Shown: positions 56,629-64,000 of the stretch, piece by piece
Numbering within the stretch: the first letter of the stretch is position 1
How the letters are laid out: every line of letters begins with the position of its first letter
From: Tissierellales bacterium
GTDB lineage: Bacteria > Bacillota > Clostridia > Tissierellales > VENL01
DNA length: 64,000 nt
Assembly: GCA_028280805.1 (NCBI GenBank)
Contig: JANQLB010000125.1
Coordinates: 1-64,000 of the forward strand
Reading direction: 5' to 3'
Translations under genes and position numbers: made by a program
The notes under the pieces: generated by a model
The model's database searches: none
The model's input: the letters and a program-made list of their open reading frames with translations, nothing else
Told to the model about the DNA's origin: nothing

Positions 56629-57243
56629 TTATTTTTCACCCAGTATATTTTTTAAAAAGCTTATTCTATGTATTGGTGTAGCTCCCTTTTCTATTAGGGC
56701 TTGTCTATGTTCTTTCGTTCCGTAGCCCTTATTTCTCTCTAGTGCATATCCATCATATTGTTTAGCCCAATTATTGCAAAGTCTATCTCTGTAAACCTTT
56801 GCAATAATAGATGCAGCTGCAATTCCATGACAGATTTCATCACCTTTTATAACACTTTTTTGAGGTATATCTAAATCTAACTTTTCTGCATCAATTAATA
56901 AAAAATCAGCTTTAATTATTTTTCCTTCTTTGTCTTTGATATTTGATATGGCTTGTTTCATAGCTAAATGTGTACTTCTTTTTATATTAATTTTGTCAAT
57001 AGTTTTACAGTCCACACTTCCAATACCAATTCCAAATGAGTTCTCAATAATAATATCGTACAATTTGTCTCTTTTTTTTGGTGTTAATTTTTTTGAATCA
57101 CGAACTCCTTCAATCATTAGACCCTTAGGCATGATTACTGCACATGCTACCACATCACCTGCTAAACATCCTCTACCTACTTCATCTATACATGCAATAT
57201 ATTTATATCCTTTATCATAAATTTCGTTCTCAATTTTAAGCAT
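56629..57243 (-). CDS. rnhB: Ribonuclease HII
   Basis: RNase HII (204 residues) removes ribonucleotides from DNA. The catalytic Asp20-Glu21 (CIDEVGRGCLAGDV), a further Asp in LLIDAEKLDLDIP and the HGIAAASIIAKVYRD block are present. The start at 57243 has AAGGTGA before it and overlaps the end of rbgA by eight bases. Confidence 0.95.
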   Translation of the reverse strand: MLKIENEIYDKGYKYIACIDEVGRGCLAGDVVACAVIMPKGLMIEGVRDSKKLTPKKRDKLYDIIIENSFGIGIGSVDCKTIDKINIKRSTHLAMKQAISNIKDKEGKIIKADFLLIDAEKLDLDIPQKSVIKGDEICHGIAAASIIAKVYRDRLCNNWAKQYDGYALERNKGYGTKEHRQALIEKGATPIHRISFLKNILGEK

Positions 57244-58108
57244 TTGATTCACCTTCAATTAAATCATTAGGAAGTTCAAGTGTTATCCTTCCAATGATAC
57301 CTCTTCTAAATTCATCTAAAATAATATGTGAAGTTCTTGTGTAGTCTATTTCTCCACGTTTAATAATACATCCTCTTTTTCTTCCAATTTGCTCCATAGT
57401 TTCAAGCGGTAATAAATTTTCAATTTCGATCTTATACCTTTCTTCAAGAAGCTTTGGAGCAATATTTATTAATTTTTCTGTTAATCTTAGTGCCAATGTT
57501 TCAATATCCATAATCTCATCTTTTATTGCTCCGGTAAAAGCAAGATTTCTTCCGACTTTTTGGTCTTCAAATTTTGGCCAAAGAATACCCGGAGTATCTA
57601 AAAGTTCTAGGTTACCTTTAAGCTTAATCCATTGATTTCCCTTGGTAACTCCCGGTTTATTTCCTGTTTTGGCACTTTTTCTTCCGGCAAGAGCATTAAT
57701 AAGTGTTGATTTACCTACATTAGGTATTCCTACTATCATAGCTCTTATGGGTCTGTTTTGAATTCCTCTTTGCTTTAATCTTTCTAGTTTTTCACTCATC
57801 AAAACATTTGCATGGTCTATTATTTTCTTTATTCCTTTACTCCCTACTGCGTTTATAGGAATAGCTGTAATTCCCTTTTGTTTAAAATAATTTATCCATT
57901 GTGAATTGGCATCACTACTGCTTAAGTCACTTTTATTTAAAACTACAACCCTTGGTTTATTTCCAATTATCTCATCTATGTCTGGATTTGTACTGCTAAT
58001 AGGTATTCTAGAGTCTAATAACTCAAAAACAATGTCTACAAGCTTTAAATTTTGTTGCAGTAAACGTTTTGTTTTACGCATATGTCCCGGATACCAGTTT
58101 ATATTCAT
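57236..58108 (-). CDS. rbgA: Ribosome biogenesis GTPase RbgA (YlqF)
   Basis: RbgA (290 residues) is a circularly permuted GTPase that matures the 50S subunit. G4 NKSD (58-61) precedes G1 GIPNVGKS (127-134) and G3 DTPG (171-174), and a helical RNA-binding C-terminal domain follows. AAGAAGGTGAT precedes the ATG. Confidence 0.96.
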   Translation of the reverse strand: MNINWYPGHMRKTKRLLQQNLKLVDIVFELLDSRIPISSTNPDIDEIIGNKPRVVVLNKSDLSSSDANSQWINYFKQKGITAIPINAVGSKGIKKIIDHANVLMSEKLERLKQRGIQNRPIRAMIVGIPNVGKSTLINALAGRKSAKTGNKPGVTKGNQWIKLKGNLELLDTPGILWPKFEDQKVGRNLAFTGAIKDEIMDIETLALRLTEKLINIAPKLLEERYKIEIENLLPLETMEQIGRKRGCIIKRGEIDYTRTSHIILDEFRRGIIGRITLELPNDLIEGESNA

Positions 58109-58200
58109 AATATCACCTTCTTTTATATTTTTATTATTTACAAAAAATATCTATTGATACTCAATAATAAAGCTATGTAATTAAAGTTTTATAAATAAAT

Positions 58201-58224
58201 ATTGGGACTGCAACCAGTCCCAAT
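58201..58224 (-). terminator. Terminator after rplS
   Basis: A ten-pair stem ATTGGGACTG/CAGTCCCAAT with a four-base loop is followed on the minus strand by ATTTATTTAT. It lies eight bases after the rplS stop. Confidence 0.85.
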
Positions 58225-58231
58225 ACAATTA

Positions 58232-58579
58232 TTAGTATCTTACTTTTTCCTTAACTCTTGCAGCTTTTCCTGATCTCTCTCTCAAGTAGTTAAGCTTTGC
58301 TCTTCTAACTTTACCTCTTCTAGTTACTACTATTTTCTCAATTTTTGGAGAGTGTAGCGGTAATGTTCTTTCTACACCTACACCATATGAGATTCTTCTC
58401 ACAGTAAAAGTAGACCTTACACCACTGCCTTGTTTTTTAAGTACAGTACCTTCAAAGACCTGAATTCTCTCTCTATTTCCTTCTTTAATTCTATAATGTA
58501 CTTGTACAGTATCTCCAACATTAAATTTAGTTAAATTTTCTTTTAATTGTTCCTGCTCTAACATGCTGATTATATTCAT
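58232..58579 (-). CDS. rplS: 50S ribosomal protein L19
   Basis: L19 (115 residues) sits at the subunit interface. Landmarks are [20 protein letters not shown] and [18 protein letters not shown] with the [20 protein letters not shown] end. It has its own promoter and an autoregulatory leader, and a terminator follows. Confidence 0.97.
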   Translation of the reverse strand: MNIISMLEQEQLKENLTKFNVGDTVQVHYRIKEGNRERIQVFEGTVLKKQGSGVRSTFTVRRISYGVGVERTLPLHSPKIEKIVVTRRGKVRRAKLNYLRERSGKAARVKEKVRY

Positions 58580-58650
58580 GTTTATACCTCCCTTCCACCT
58601 AGACGTTCTTAATCTTTTTTAAAGACAGAGGACCATCCGTATTACGCCAC
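58580..58650 (-). ncRNA. L19 leader (ribosomal protein leader)
   Basis: The 5' untranslated region of rplS has the elements I recall from the Firmicute L19 leader: GGTCCTCTG, a small stem, GAACGTCT and GGTGGAAGGGAGG before the start. It is thought to let L19 repress its own synthesis. Identification is from memory of the motif; no covariance model was run. Confidence 0.6.
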
Positions 58651-58655
58651 AAAAT

Positions 58656-58684
58656 ATTATAGCATATATGGATTATGATTACAA
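58656..58684 (-). promoter_or_regulatory. SigA-type promoter of rplS
   Basis: TTGTAA (58684-58679) and TATAAT (58661-58656) are spaced by 17 bases, immediately after the trmD stop. Confidence 0.75.
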
Positions 58685-58687
58685 CTA

Positions 58688-59419
58688 CTATTTACCTACT
58701 TGTTCTGATTTGATTTGTTTGAGCATTTCTCTTTCTTCATCATCAAGGTTTTTATTATCCAATAAATCAGGTCTATTTAGGTAAGTAGTTTTTAAAGCTT
58801 GAAATTTTCTCCAATATTCAATTTTTTGATGATTACCGGATAATAATATCTCCGGCACATGAAAACTGTCAAAACTTCTGGGTCTTGTGTACTGAGGATA
58901 TTCCAGCAAACCATCATAATGAGATTCATCTATATAGGATTCATCCTTTCCTAATACACCAGTAATCAGTCTTGCAACACAATCAATCAAAACCATTGAT
59001 GCAAGCTCTCCTCCTGTTAAAACATAATCTCCAATTGATATTTCATCAGTTATATAATTTTCAATTATCCTATTATCTATACCTTCATAATGACCACATA
59101 ATAATACTAAATGTTTCTCTTTAGATAACTCCTTAGCTAAATCTTGATTTAATAGCTTTCCCTTAGGAGATAAATAGATAATCCTGGACTGCTTTTCCTT
59201 AACACTTTGTATTGCTCTATATACAGGCTGAGGCTGCAAAACCATGCCTGCACCTCCGCCATAAGGGTAATCATCTACCCTGTTATGCTTATTTTCAGAA
59301 AAATCCCTAATATTAACACTGTTTATAGAAATTAGCCCTGAATCAATTGCTCTACCAATTATACTATGGTTTAAACAAGAAAACATTTCCGGAAAAAGAG
59401 TTAATACATCAATTTTCAT
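58688..59419 (-). CDS. trmD: tRNA (guanine-N1)-methyltransferase TrmD
   Basis: TrmD (243 residues) makes m1G37 in tRNA. The SPOUT-knot motifs are LLCGHYEGIDNR and SIGDYVLTGGELASMVLID. Its ATG overlaps the rimM stop (ATGA), so the pair is coupled. Confidence 0.97.
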   Translation of the reverse strand: MKIDVLTLFPEMFSCLNHSIIGRAIDSGLISINSVNIRDFSENKHNRVDDYPYGGGAGMVLQPQPVYRAIQSVKEKQSRIIYLSPKGKLLNQDLAKELSKEKHLVLLCGHYEGIDNRIIENYITDEISIGDYVLTGGELASMVLIDCVARLITGVLGKDESYIDESHYDGLLEYPQYTRPRSFDSFHVPEILLSGNHQKIEYWRKFQALKTTYLNRPDLLDNKNLDDEEREMLKQIKSEQVGK

Positions 59420-59916
59420 TCTATCAATCCTTCAATAGGTTCTATAATAATTTTTTTTTCAGATAAATCTATCTTCTTTACAATATCCTTAACAGCAGGA
59501 ATCAGATATTCTTTTTTCTCATTTTTTACTACATATACATCATTAGCTCCGGGCTGCAAAACATTAGTAATCTTTCCTAATTTAATATCGTTTACAGTAT
59601 AAACTTCTAGTCCTATTATATCATGGATAAAGTAGGAGTCTTCAGGTAATTGTACTGCATCACTTTTATGTATTAAGATAAATTTATCCTTAAAACTGAT
59701 AACATCATCTATATTATCATAACCTTTAAACTTTAACATGACAAAGCCTTTATTATACCAGACTTTTTCAATTTCAAGTTCTTTATCTGTTCCTTCTAAG
59801 TGAACTTTTTTAAGTTCTTCATACCTTTTATTATCATTAGTTAAAGGCATTACTTTTACATGCCCTTTAAGTCCATGAGTATTTATAATTTTACCTATTT
59901 GAAAATAATCTTTCAT
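59416..59916 (-). CDS. rimM: 16S rRNA processing protein RimM
   Basis: RimM (166 residues) helps mature the 30S head. The N-terminal domain (FQIGKIINTHGLKGHVKVMP) and C-terminal PRC-barrel (GLEVYTVNDIKLGKITNVLQ, PGANDVYVV) are clear. Two adjacent ATGs (59919 and 59916) are possible; the second is better spaced from AGGTG. Confidence 0.93.
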   Translation of the reverse strand: MKDYFQIGKIINTHGLKGHVKVMPLTNDNKRYEELKKVHLEGTDKELEIEKVWYNKGFVMLKFKGYDNIDDVISFKDKFILIHKSDAVQLPEDSYFIHDIIGLEVYTVNDIKLGKITNVLQPGANDVYVVKNEKKEYLIPAVKDIVKKIDLSEKKIIIEPIEGLIE

Positions 59917-59998
59917 CATAACACCTACCAAAAAATATATATTAAATTATTGACAAAGCCTTTTACTGATATTCTTACAGTTTACACATTATAATAAA

Positions 59999-60015
59999 CC
60001 CCCACATTGTGGGGG
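59999..60015 (-). terminator. Short GC-rich hairpin after khpA
   Basis: A six-pair stem CCCCCA/TGGGGG with loop CATTG is followed on the minus strand by TTTATTATAATG. It lies between khpA and rimM and may partly terminate the upstream transcript. Confidence 0.55.
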
Positions 60016-60032
60016 AATAATTACAAGTCCAG

Positions 60033-60263
60033 CTACTGAATAATTTCAACAGTGACTCTCTTATTTTCTTTAATAGCAGCAGCTTTAACAACAGTTCTTA
60101 TTGCCTTAGCTGTTCTTCCTTGTTTGCCTATAACCTTACCCATATCTTCTGGTGCAACTTTTAGCTCTATAATAATTGATTGTGTACCTTCTACCTCGTT
60201 AACTCTGACCTTTTCAGGATTATCAACAAGATACTTAGCTATAGTTTCAACTAACTCACCCAT
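60033..60263 (-). CDS. khpA: KH-domain RNA-binding protein KhpA
   Basis: The 76-residue single-KH protein (YlqC) has the G-x-x-G loop GKQG (46-49) in MGKVIGKQGRTAKAIR. It binds RNA with KhpB/Jag and affects cell division. GGAGGTGCC precedes the start. Confidence 0.94.
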   Translation of the reverse strand: MGELVETIAKYLVDNPEKVRVNEVEGTQSIIIELKVAPEDMGKVIGKQGRTAKAIRTVVKAAAIKENKRVTVEIIQ

Positions 60264-60291
60264 TTATATCGGCACCTCCTAAAGGTAATAA

Positions 60292-60561
60292 TTATTTATT
60301 CTTAGCTTCTTCATATTTCTCTAAAACACCATTTTCCTTAAATAAGACATAAACAGTATCAGTTGGCTTCGCACCATTTCCAAGCCATTTTATAGCTTTT
60401 TCATCATCAATTCTAATTTCCTTTGGTTGTGAAACAGGATTATATAATCCTATTTCTTCAATAAATCTTCCATCTCTGGGAGAACGAGAATCAGCAACAA
60501 CTATTCTATAAAATGGTTTCTTCTTAGAACCCATTCTTTTTAATCTAATTTTAACTGCCAT
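60292..60561 (-). CDS. rpsP: 30S ribosomal protein S16
   Basis: S16 (89 residues) starts [20 protein letters not shown] and contains [25 protein letters not shown] precedes the ATG. The gene follows ffh in the usual order. Confidence 0.97.
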   Translation of the reverse strand: MAVKIRLKRMGSKKKPFYRIVVADSRSPRDGRFIEEIGLYNPVSQPKEIRIDDEKAIKWLGNGAKPTDTVYVLFKENGVLEKYEEAKNK

Positions 60562-60613
60562 TATTTCACCTCCTTAGTTTGTAAAAATATATATATATAA
60601 ATAAATTGCTGGC

Positions 60614-61951
60614 TTAAAATGGAAATTTAATGCCTCCTCTTTTTTTCATTACTTTTTCCATACTTGAAAATTGCTTCATCATTTTTTTTGTCTGTTTAAA
60701 TTGTTTAAGAAGCTGATTTACATCTTGGATTTTTGTACCACTGCCCATAGCGATTCGCTTTCTTCTGCTGCCGTTAATAATTGATGGATCATGTCTTTCT
60801 GCTTTTGTCATAGATTTTATTATGGCTTCTATTCTAACTAAATCCTTATCATCAACATTCAAATTTTTCATCTGCTTTGAGCCTAAACCCGGTATCATCT
60901 CAAGTACTGAACTTAAAGGTCCAAGGTTCTTCATTTGTTCAAGCTGATCTAAGAAGTCATCTAATGTAAACTGCTGCGTTCTTAATTTTTTTTCTAACTC
61001 AATTGCCTTTTGAGCATCTAAGTTAGCCTGTGCCTTTTCTATAAGACTTAAAACATCTCCCATTCCTAATATCCTTGAAGCCATTCTATCAGGATGAAAG
61101 ACCTCGAATTGATCCAATTTTTCTCCAATAGCTGAAAACTTAATAGGTTTTTCAGTAACAGCCCTAATGGAAAGTGCTGCTCCTCCTCTAGTGTCACCAT
61201 CTAATTTAGTAAGAATTACTCCACTGACTTCCAGCTTATCATCAAAAGTTTTAGCTACTGTAACAGCATCTTGCCCCGTCATAGCATCTACAACAAGTAA
61301 AATTTCATTAGGGTTTACAGATGATTTTATATTTTGCAGTTCTTCCATAAGTTCTTCGTCTATATGAAGTCTTCCGGCTGTATCAATAATAACCAAATCA
61401 TTTCCATGTTTTTTTGCATGTTCTATAGAAGCCTTGGCTATATCTATCGGATTTTGTTTATCTCCCATAGAAAATACAGGAATATCAACTTTTTGTCCTA
61501 CAACCTGTAACTGCTTAACGGCAGCCGGTCTATATATATCACAAGCAACCAATAAAGGTCTTTTTCCCTTAGATTTAAGTAAAGAACCTAACTTTCCGGT
61601 TGTAGTAGTCTTACCGGCACCCTGTAATCCACACAGCATAATAACAGTTGGTGGATTGGAACTGTAATTAATCTTGCTTTCAGTTTCTCCCATAAGCTTA
61701 GTTAATTCTTCGTTTACTATCTTTATCACATGCTGTCCAGGGGTTAAGCTCTCCATTACTTCCTTACCAACCGCTCTTTCTGTTACACTGTTTATAAACT
61801 TTTTAACTACTTTGAAGTTAACATCAGCTTCTAAAAGAGCCAGTTTAACTTCTCTCATGGCTTCTTTAACATCTTTTTCAGACAGCTTTCCTTTGCCTTT
61901 TAATTTTTTTAAAGTACCTTGAAGCTTTTCGGCTAAACCTTCAAAAATCAT
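60614..61951 (-). CDS. ffh: Signal recognition particle protein Ffh
   Basis: Ffh (445 residues) targets nascent membrane proteins. It has an N domain, a G domain with G1 GLQGAGKT (108-115), DIYRPAAVKQL, DTAGRL and TKLDGDTRGG, and an M domain (LDQLEQMKNLGPLSSVLEMI; SRRKRIAMGSGTKIQDVNQL). It overlaps ylxM by one base (TAATG). Confidence 0.97.
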   Translation of the reverse strand: MIFEGLAEKLQGTLKKLKGKGKLSEKDVKEAMREVKLALLEADVNFKVVKKFINSVTERAVGKEVMESLTPGQHVIKIVNEELTKLMGETESKINYSSNPPTVIMLCGLQGAGKTTTTGKLGSLLKSKGKRPLLVACDIYRPAAVKQLQVVGQKVDIPVFSMGDKQNPIDIAKASIEHAKKHGNDLVIIDTAGRLHIDEELMEELQNIKSSVNPNEILLVVDAMTGQDAVTVAKTFDDKLEVSGVILTKLDGDTRGGAALSIRAVTEKPIKFSAIGEKLDQFEVFHPDRMASRILGMGDVLSLIEKAQANLDAQKAIELEKKLRTQQFTLDDFLDQLEQMKNLGPLSSVLEMIPGLGSKQMKNLNVDDKDLVRIEAIIKSMTKAERHDPSIINGSRRKRIAMGSGTKIQDVNQLLKQFKQTKKMMKQFSSMEKVMKKRGGIKFPF

Positions 61952-62328
61952 TATTTAACCTCCTGGTCATTTTTTAAAATATCTATAATTATAGTTTCAA
62001 TTCTTTTAATGTCATTTTTAATAACGTAATCACTTTGTTCTAAGTGAACAGAAATTTTATTAATATGGTCTAATATTTCTTTTATTTTATTTTGGTTGTC
62101 ATTAAACTTCTTAACTAATCCTAGTTTCTGTTCATAGCTGTATAAATGATTTTCTGCTCTTTTAAGATTATCATATACTCCCTGTCTGCTGATAGATAAC
62201 TGTTCTCCAATTTCACTTAAAGATAAGTCGTGTATATAATACAGCTCAATCACGTTATACTGCTTTGTACTTAAAAGCTTTCCATAAAAATCAAATAATA
62301 AACCTACTTCAACAAGTTTTTCAAACAT
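61951..62328 (-). CDS. ylxM: YlxM helix-turn-helix regulator of the SRP operon
   Basis: The 125-residue protein has a sigma-region-4-like HTH (LYYIHDLSLSEIGEQLSISR then QGVYDNLKRAE). YlxM is always next to ffh or ftsY; its function is thought to be in SRP assembly or regulation. It is the first gene behind a near-perfect promoter and is translationally coupled to ffh. Confidence 0.93.
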   Translation of the reverse strand: MFEKLVEVGLLFDFYGKLLSTKQYNVIELYYIHDLSLSEIGEQLSISRQGVYDNLKRAENHLYSYEQKLGLVKKFNDNQNKIKEILDHINKISVHLEQSDYVIKNDIKRIETIIIDILKNDQEVK

Positions 62329-62390
62329 TTAACCATCTACCTTTAAATTAGTATATCCTAAACTGTAAAGTAAAAAACTTGACAGGGTTT

Positions 62391-62419
62391 ATTCTATACT
62401 AATTATTAAATTTTGTCAA
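62391..62419 (-). promoter_or_regulatory. Strong SigA promoter of ylxM-ffh
   Basis: TTGACA (62419-62414) and TAGAAT (62396-62391) are spaced by 17 bases. It lies in the 97-base gap after ftsY. The region also has a TTGACA/TGTCAA inverted pair about 40 bases apart. Confidence 0.8.
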
Positions 62420-62425
62420 CTGGTT

Positions 62426-63427
62426 TTATTCATCAAAAATTGCTTTAACAAAATTCTCGGGATGAAACTGCTGAAGGTCATCTATTTTTTCTCCCACACC
62501 AACCAGCTTCACAGGAACATCCAATTCTGTTTGTACTGCCAAAACTACTCCGCCTTTTGCTGTTCCATCCAGCTTAGTTAATACTATACCTGTAATATCA
62601 CACGCTTCTTTAAATACCTTTGCCTGCATAATGGCATTTTGTCCGGTAGTAGCATCAACAACCAGTAAAACCTCTTTAACTGCTTGAGGATATTCTCTTT
62701 CTACAACTCTAAATATCTTATTAAGTTCATTCATTAAATTTTTCTTATTATGAAGTCTTCCTGCCGTATCACATATCAGAACATCAGATTTTCTGGATTT
62801 AGCTGCCTGTACACCATCAAATATAACAGCAGCCGGGTCTGCACCCTCTTGATGTGATATAATTTCTACACCGGCTCTATTTGCCCATTCTTGTAACTGT
62901 TCTATAGCTGCCGCTCTAAATGTATCTCCCGCAGCTATAAGAACCTTTTTACCCTCTTTCTTAAGTTTTGCTGAAAGCTTTCCAATAGAAGTAGTTTTAC
63001 CAACGCCATTTACTCCTACTACCAGTATAATAGCCGGGCTAGGCTCAATGTTTAAAGAATTACTGGTATCTACATCATTTAGTATCTCTGAAAGTTCTTC
63101 CTGTAATAAGCTTTTTATTTCATTTGGGTCTTGAATATTTCTTTCTTTTACCTTATCTTCTAAATCTTCTATTATTCTCGTGGTGATGTTTACACCAATA
63201 TCTGCAGTAATTAAGATTTCTTCCAGTTCTTCAAAAAATTCTTCATCTATTTTTCTATAGTTCTTTAATATATCATTTATTTTTTCATTAATCCCGTCTC
63301 GTGTTTTTGACAAACCTTTTTTCAGTTTTCCAAAAAAACCTTTCTGTTCTTCTTCAATGTTAGCATCAATAGTAATATCTTGTTTATTAATTTCCTCTTT
63401 GTCATTGTTAAAAAATTTTTTTAACAT
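62426..63427 (-). CDS. ftsY: Signal recognition particle receptor FtsY
   Basis: FtsY (333 residues) docks Ffh-ribosome complexes at the membrane. It has an acidic N-terminal A region, an N domain and a G domain with G1 GVNGVGKT (138-145), DTFRAAAIEQL, DTAGRLHNK and TKLDGTAKGG. CTAAGGAGG precedes the ATG. It follows smc by 11 bases. Confidence 0.97.
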   Translation of the reverse strand: MLKKFFNNDKEEINKQDITIDANIEEEQKGFFGKLKKGLSKTRDGINEKINDILKNYRKIDEEFFEELEEILITADIGVNITTRIIEDLEDKVKERNIQDPNEIKSLLQEELSEILNDVDTSNSLNIEPSPAIILVVGVNGVGKTTSIGKLSAKLKKEGKKVLIAAGDTFRAAAIEQLQEWANRAGVEIISHQEGADPAAVIFDGVQAAKSRKSDVLICDTAGRLHNKKNLMNELNKIFRVVEREYPQAVKEVLLVVDATTGQNAIMQAKVFKEACDITGIVLTKLDGTAKGGVVLAVQTELDVPVKLVGVGEKIDDLQQFHPENFVKAIFDE

Positions 63428-63438
63428 AAATATCCTCC

Positions 63439-64000
63439 TTAGCTCACTTTTTCAATCAATTTATCTGATAGTTTAACCGAAATTAGGTTACTTACACCCT
63501 TTTCTTCCATTGTAACACCGTATAGTGAATCAACAACCTCCATAGTTCCCTTTCTATGAGTGATTACTATAAACTGTGTATCTTCAGAAAATTCTTTAAG
63601 GAAATCTGCAAATCTATATACGTTAGCATCATCCAAAGCGGCTTCAATTTCATCAAGTACACAAAATGGTGTAGGCTTTGTCTTTAATATAGCAAAAAGT
63701 AATGCTATTGCTGTCAATGCTCTTTCTCCTCCAGAAAGTAAAGATAAACTTTGAAGCTTTTTACCGGGAGGTTGAGCAACAATTTCAATACCGCTCTTTA
63801 AAATATTCTTATCATCAATTAAATAAACATCTGCTTTTCCGCCTCCAAAAAGCTGTTTGAACACCTCTTGGAAGTTGTCTTTGATAATTAAAAAATTCTC
63901 CACAAATTGCTGTTTAATTTTTTCTTCTAGTTCATCAATTATTTTTCTTAAGGATTCTTTAGCATCCAGTAAATCTTCTTTCTGATTAATTAAGAATTCA
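63439..64000 (-). CDS. smc: Chromosome segregation ATPase SMC, C-terminal part (runs off window)
   Basis: This is the end of SMC, the ATPase core of the bacterial condensin. The frame is open to the window edge; coiled-coil sequence (EFLINQKEDLLDAKESLRKI) leads into the head with FKQLFGGGKAD, ABC signature LLSGGERALTAIALLFA and Walker B PFCVLDEIEAALDD. The N-terminal head and the coiled coil are outside the window. Confidence 0.96.
   Translation of the reverse strand, partial: EFLINQKEDLLDAKESLRKIIDELEEKIKQQFVENFLIIKDNFQEVFKQLFGGGKADVYLIDDKNILKSGIEIVAQPPGKKLQSLSLLSGGERALTAIALLFAILKTKPTPFCVLDEIEAALDDANVYRFADFLKEFSEDTQFIVITHRKGTMEVVDSLYGVTMEEKGVSNLISVKLSDKLIEKVS

Overview
The window is AT-rich, densely packed and almost entirely transcribed from the minus strand. 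It is a chromosomal segment of a motile low-GC Gram-positive anaerobe of the Clostridia/Tissierellia type. Support for this comes from strong AGGAGGTGA-type ribosome binding sites, many TTG/GTG starts, CodY, SigD, FliY, CheC/CheD, and the gene order smc-ftsY-ylxM-ffh-rpsP-khpA-rimM-trmD-rplS-rbgA-rnhB-ylqG-ylqH followed by dprA-topA-hslV-hslU-codY-flgB. That order parallels the Bacillus subtilis chromosome. No rRNA, tRNA or CRISPR array was seen, and the species cannot be named from the sequence.

Layout, in direction of transcription (high to low coordinates). 64.0-54.6 kb holds the SMC C-terminus (partial), the SRP pathway (ftsY, ylxM, ffh), ribosome and tRNA maturation genes (rpsP, khpA, rimM, trmD, rplS with its L19 leader, rbgA), rnhB, the flagellar-like pair ylqG/ylqH, and yraN. 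54.6-41.9 kb is an accessory island. It contains a membrane protein, a cyclophilin, a HAD phosphatase that appears to start at ATA, an EFR1-type flavodoxin/ferredoxin, a large secreted PPC-domain protein with a long leader, two unknown intracellular proteins, a secreted protein paired with a two-TM membrane protein behind a perfect 25-bp inverted repeat, a plus-strand beta-helix protein, and a C39-peptidase/ABC-exporter cassette. Three copies of a dispersed repeat occur here, one of them attached to a degenerate second copy of the C39 gene start. 41.7-34.0 kb is housekeeping again (comM, dprA, topA, hslV, hslU, codY).

33.7-1.0 kb is one long fla/che operon: flgB flgC fliE fliF fliG fliH fliI fliJ motE-like fliK flgD TIGR02530 flgE flbD motA motB fliL fliM fliY cheY fliO fliP fliQ fliR flhB flhA flhF flhG pilZ cheB cheA cheW cheC cheD sigD fapA hyp swrB-like. 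It encodes the basal body, hook, export gate, stator, switch and a Bacillus-type CheC/CheD/FliY adaptation branch, ending with the late-gene sigma factor. Flagellin, CheR and FlgM are not in the window. The left end carries a four-TM protein and the start of a secreted protein preceded by an attenuator-like leader.

Best candidates for something undescribed are the C39/ABC cassette with its duplicated relic, the secreted/two-TM pair under the perfect inverted repeat, and the attenuator at the left edge. None can be proven novel without database searches.
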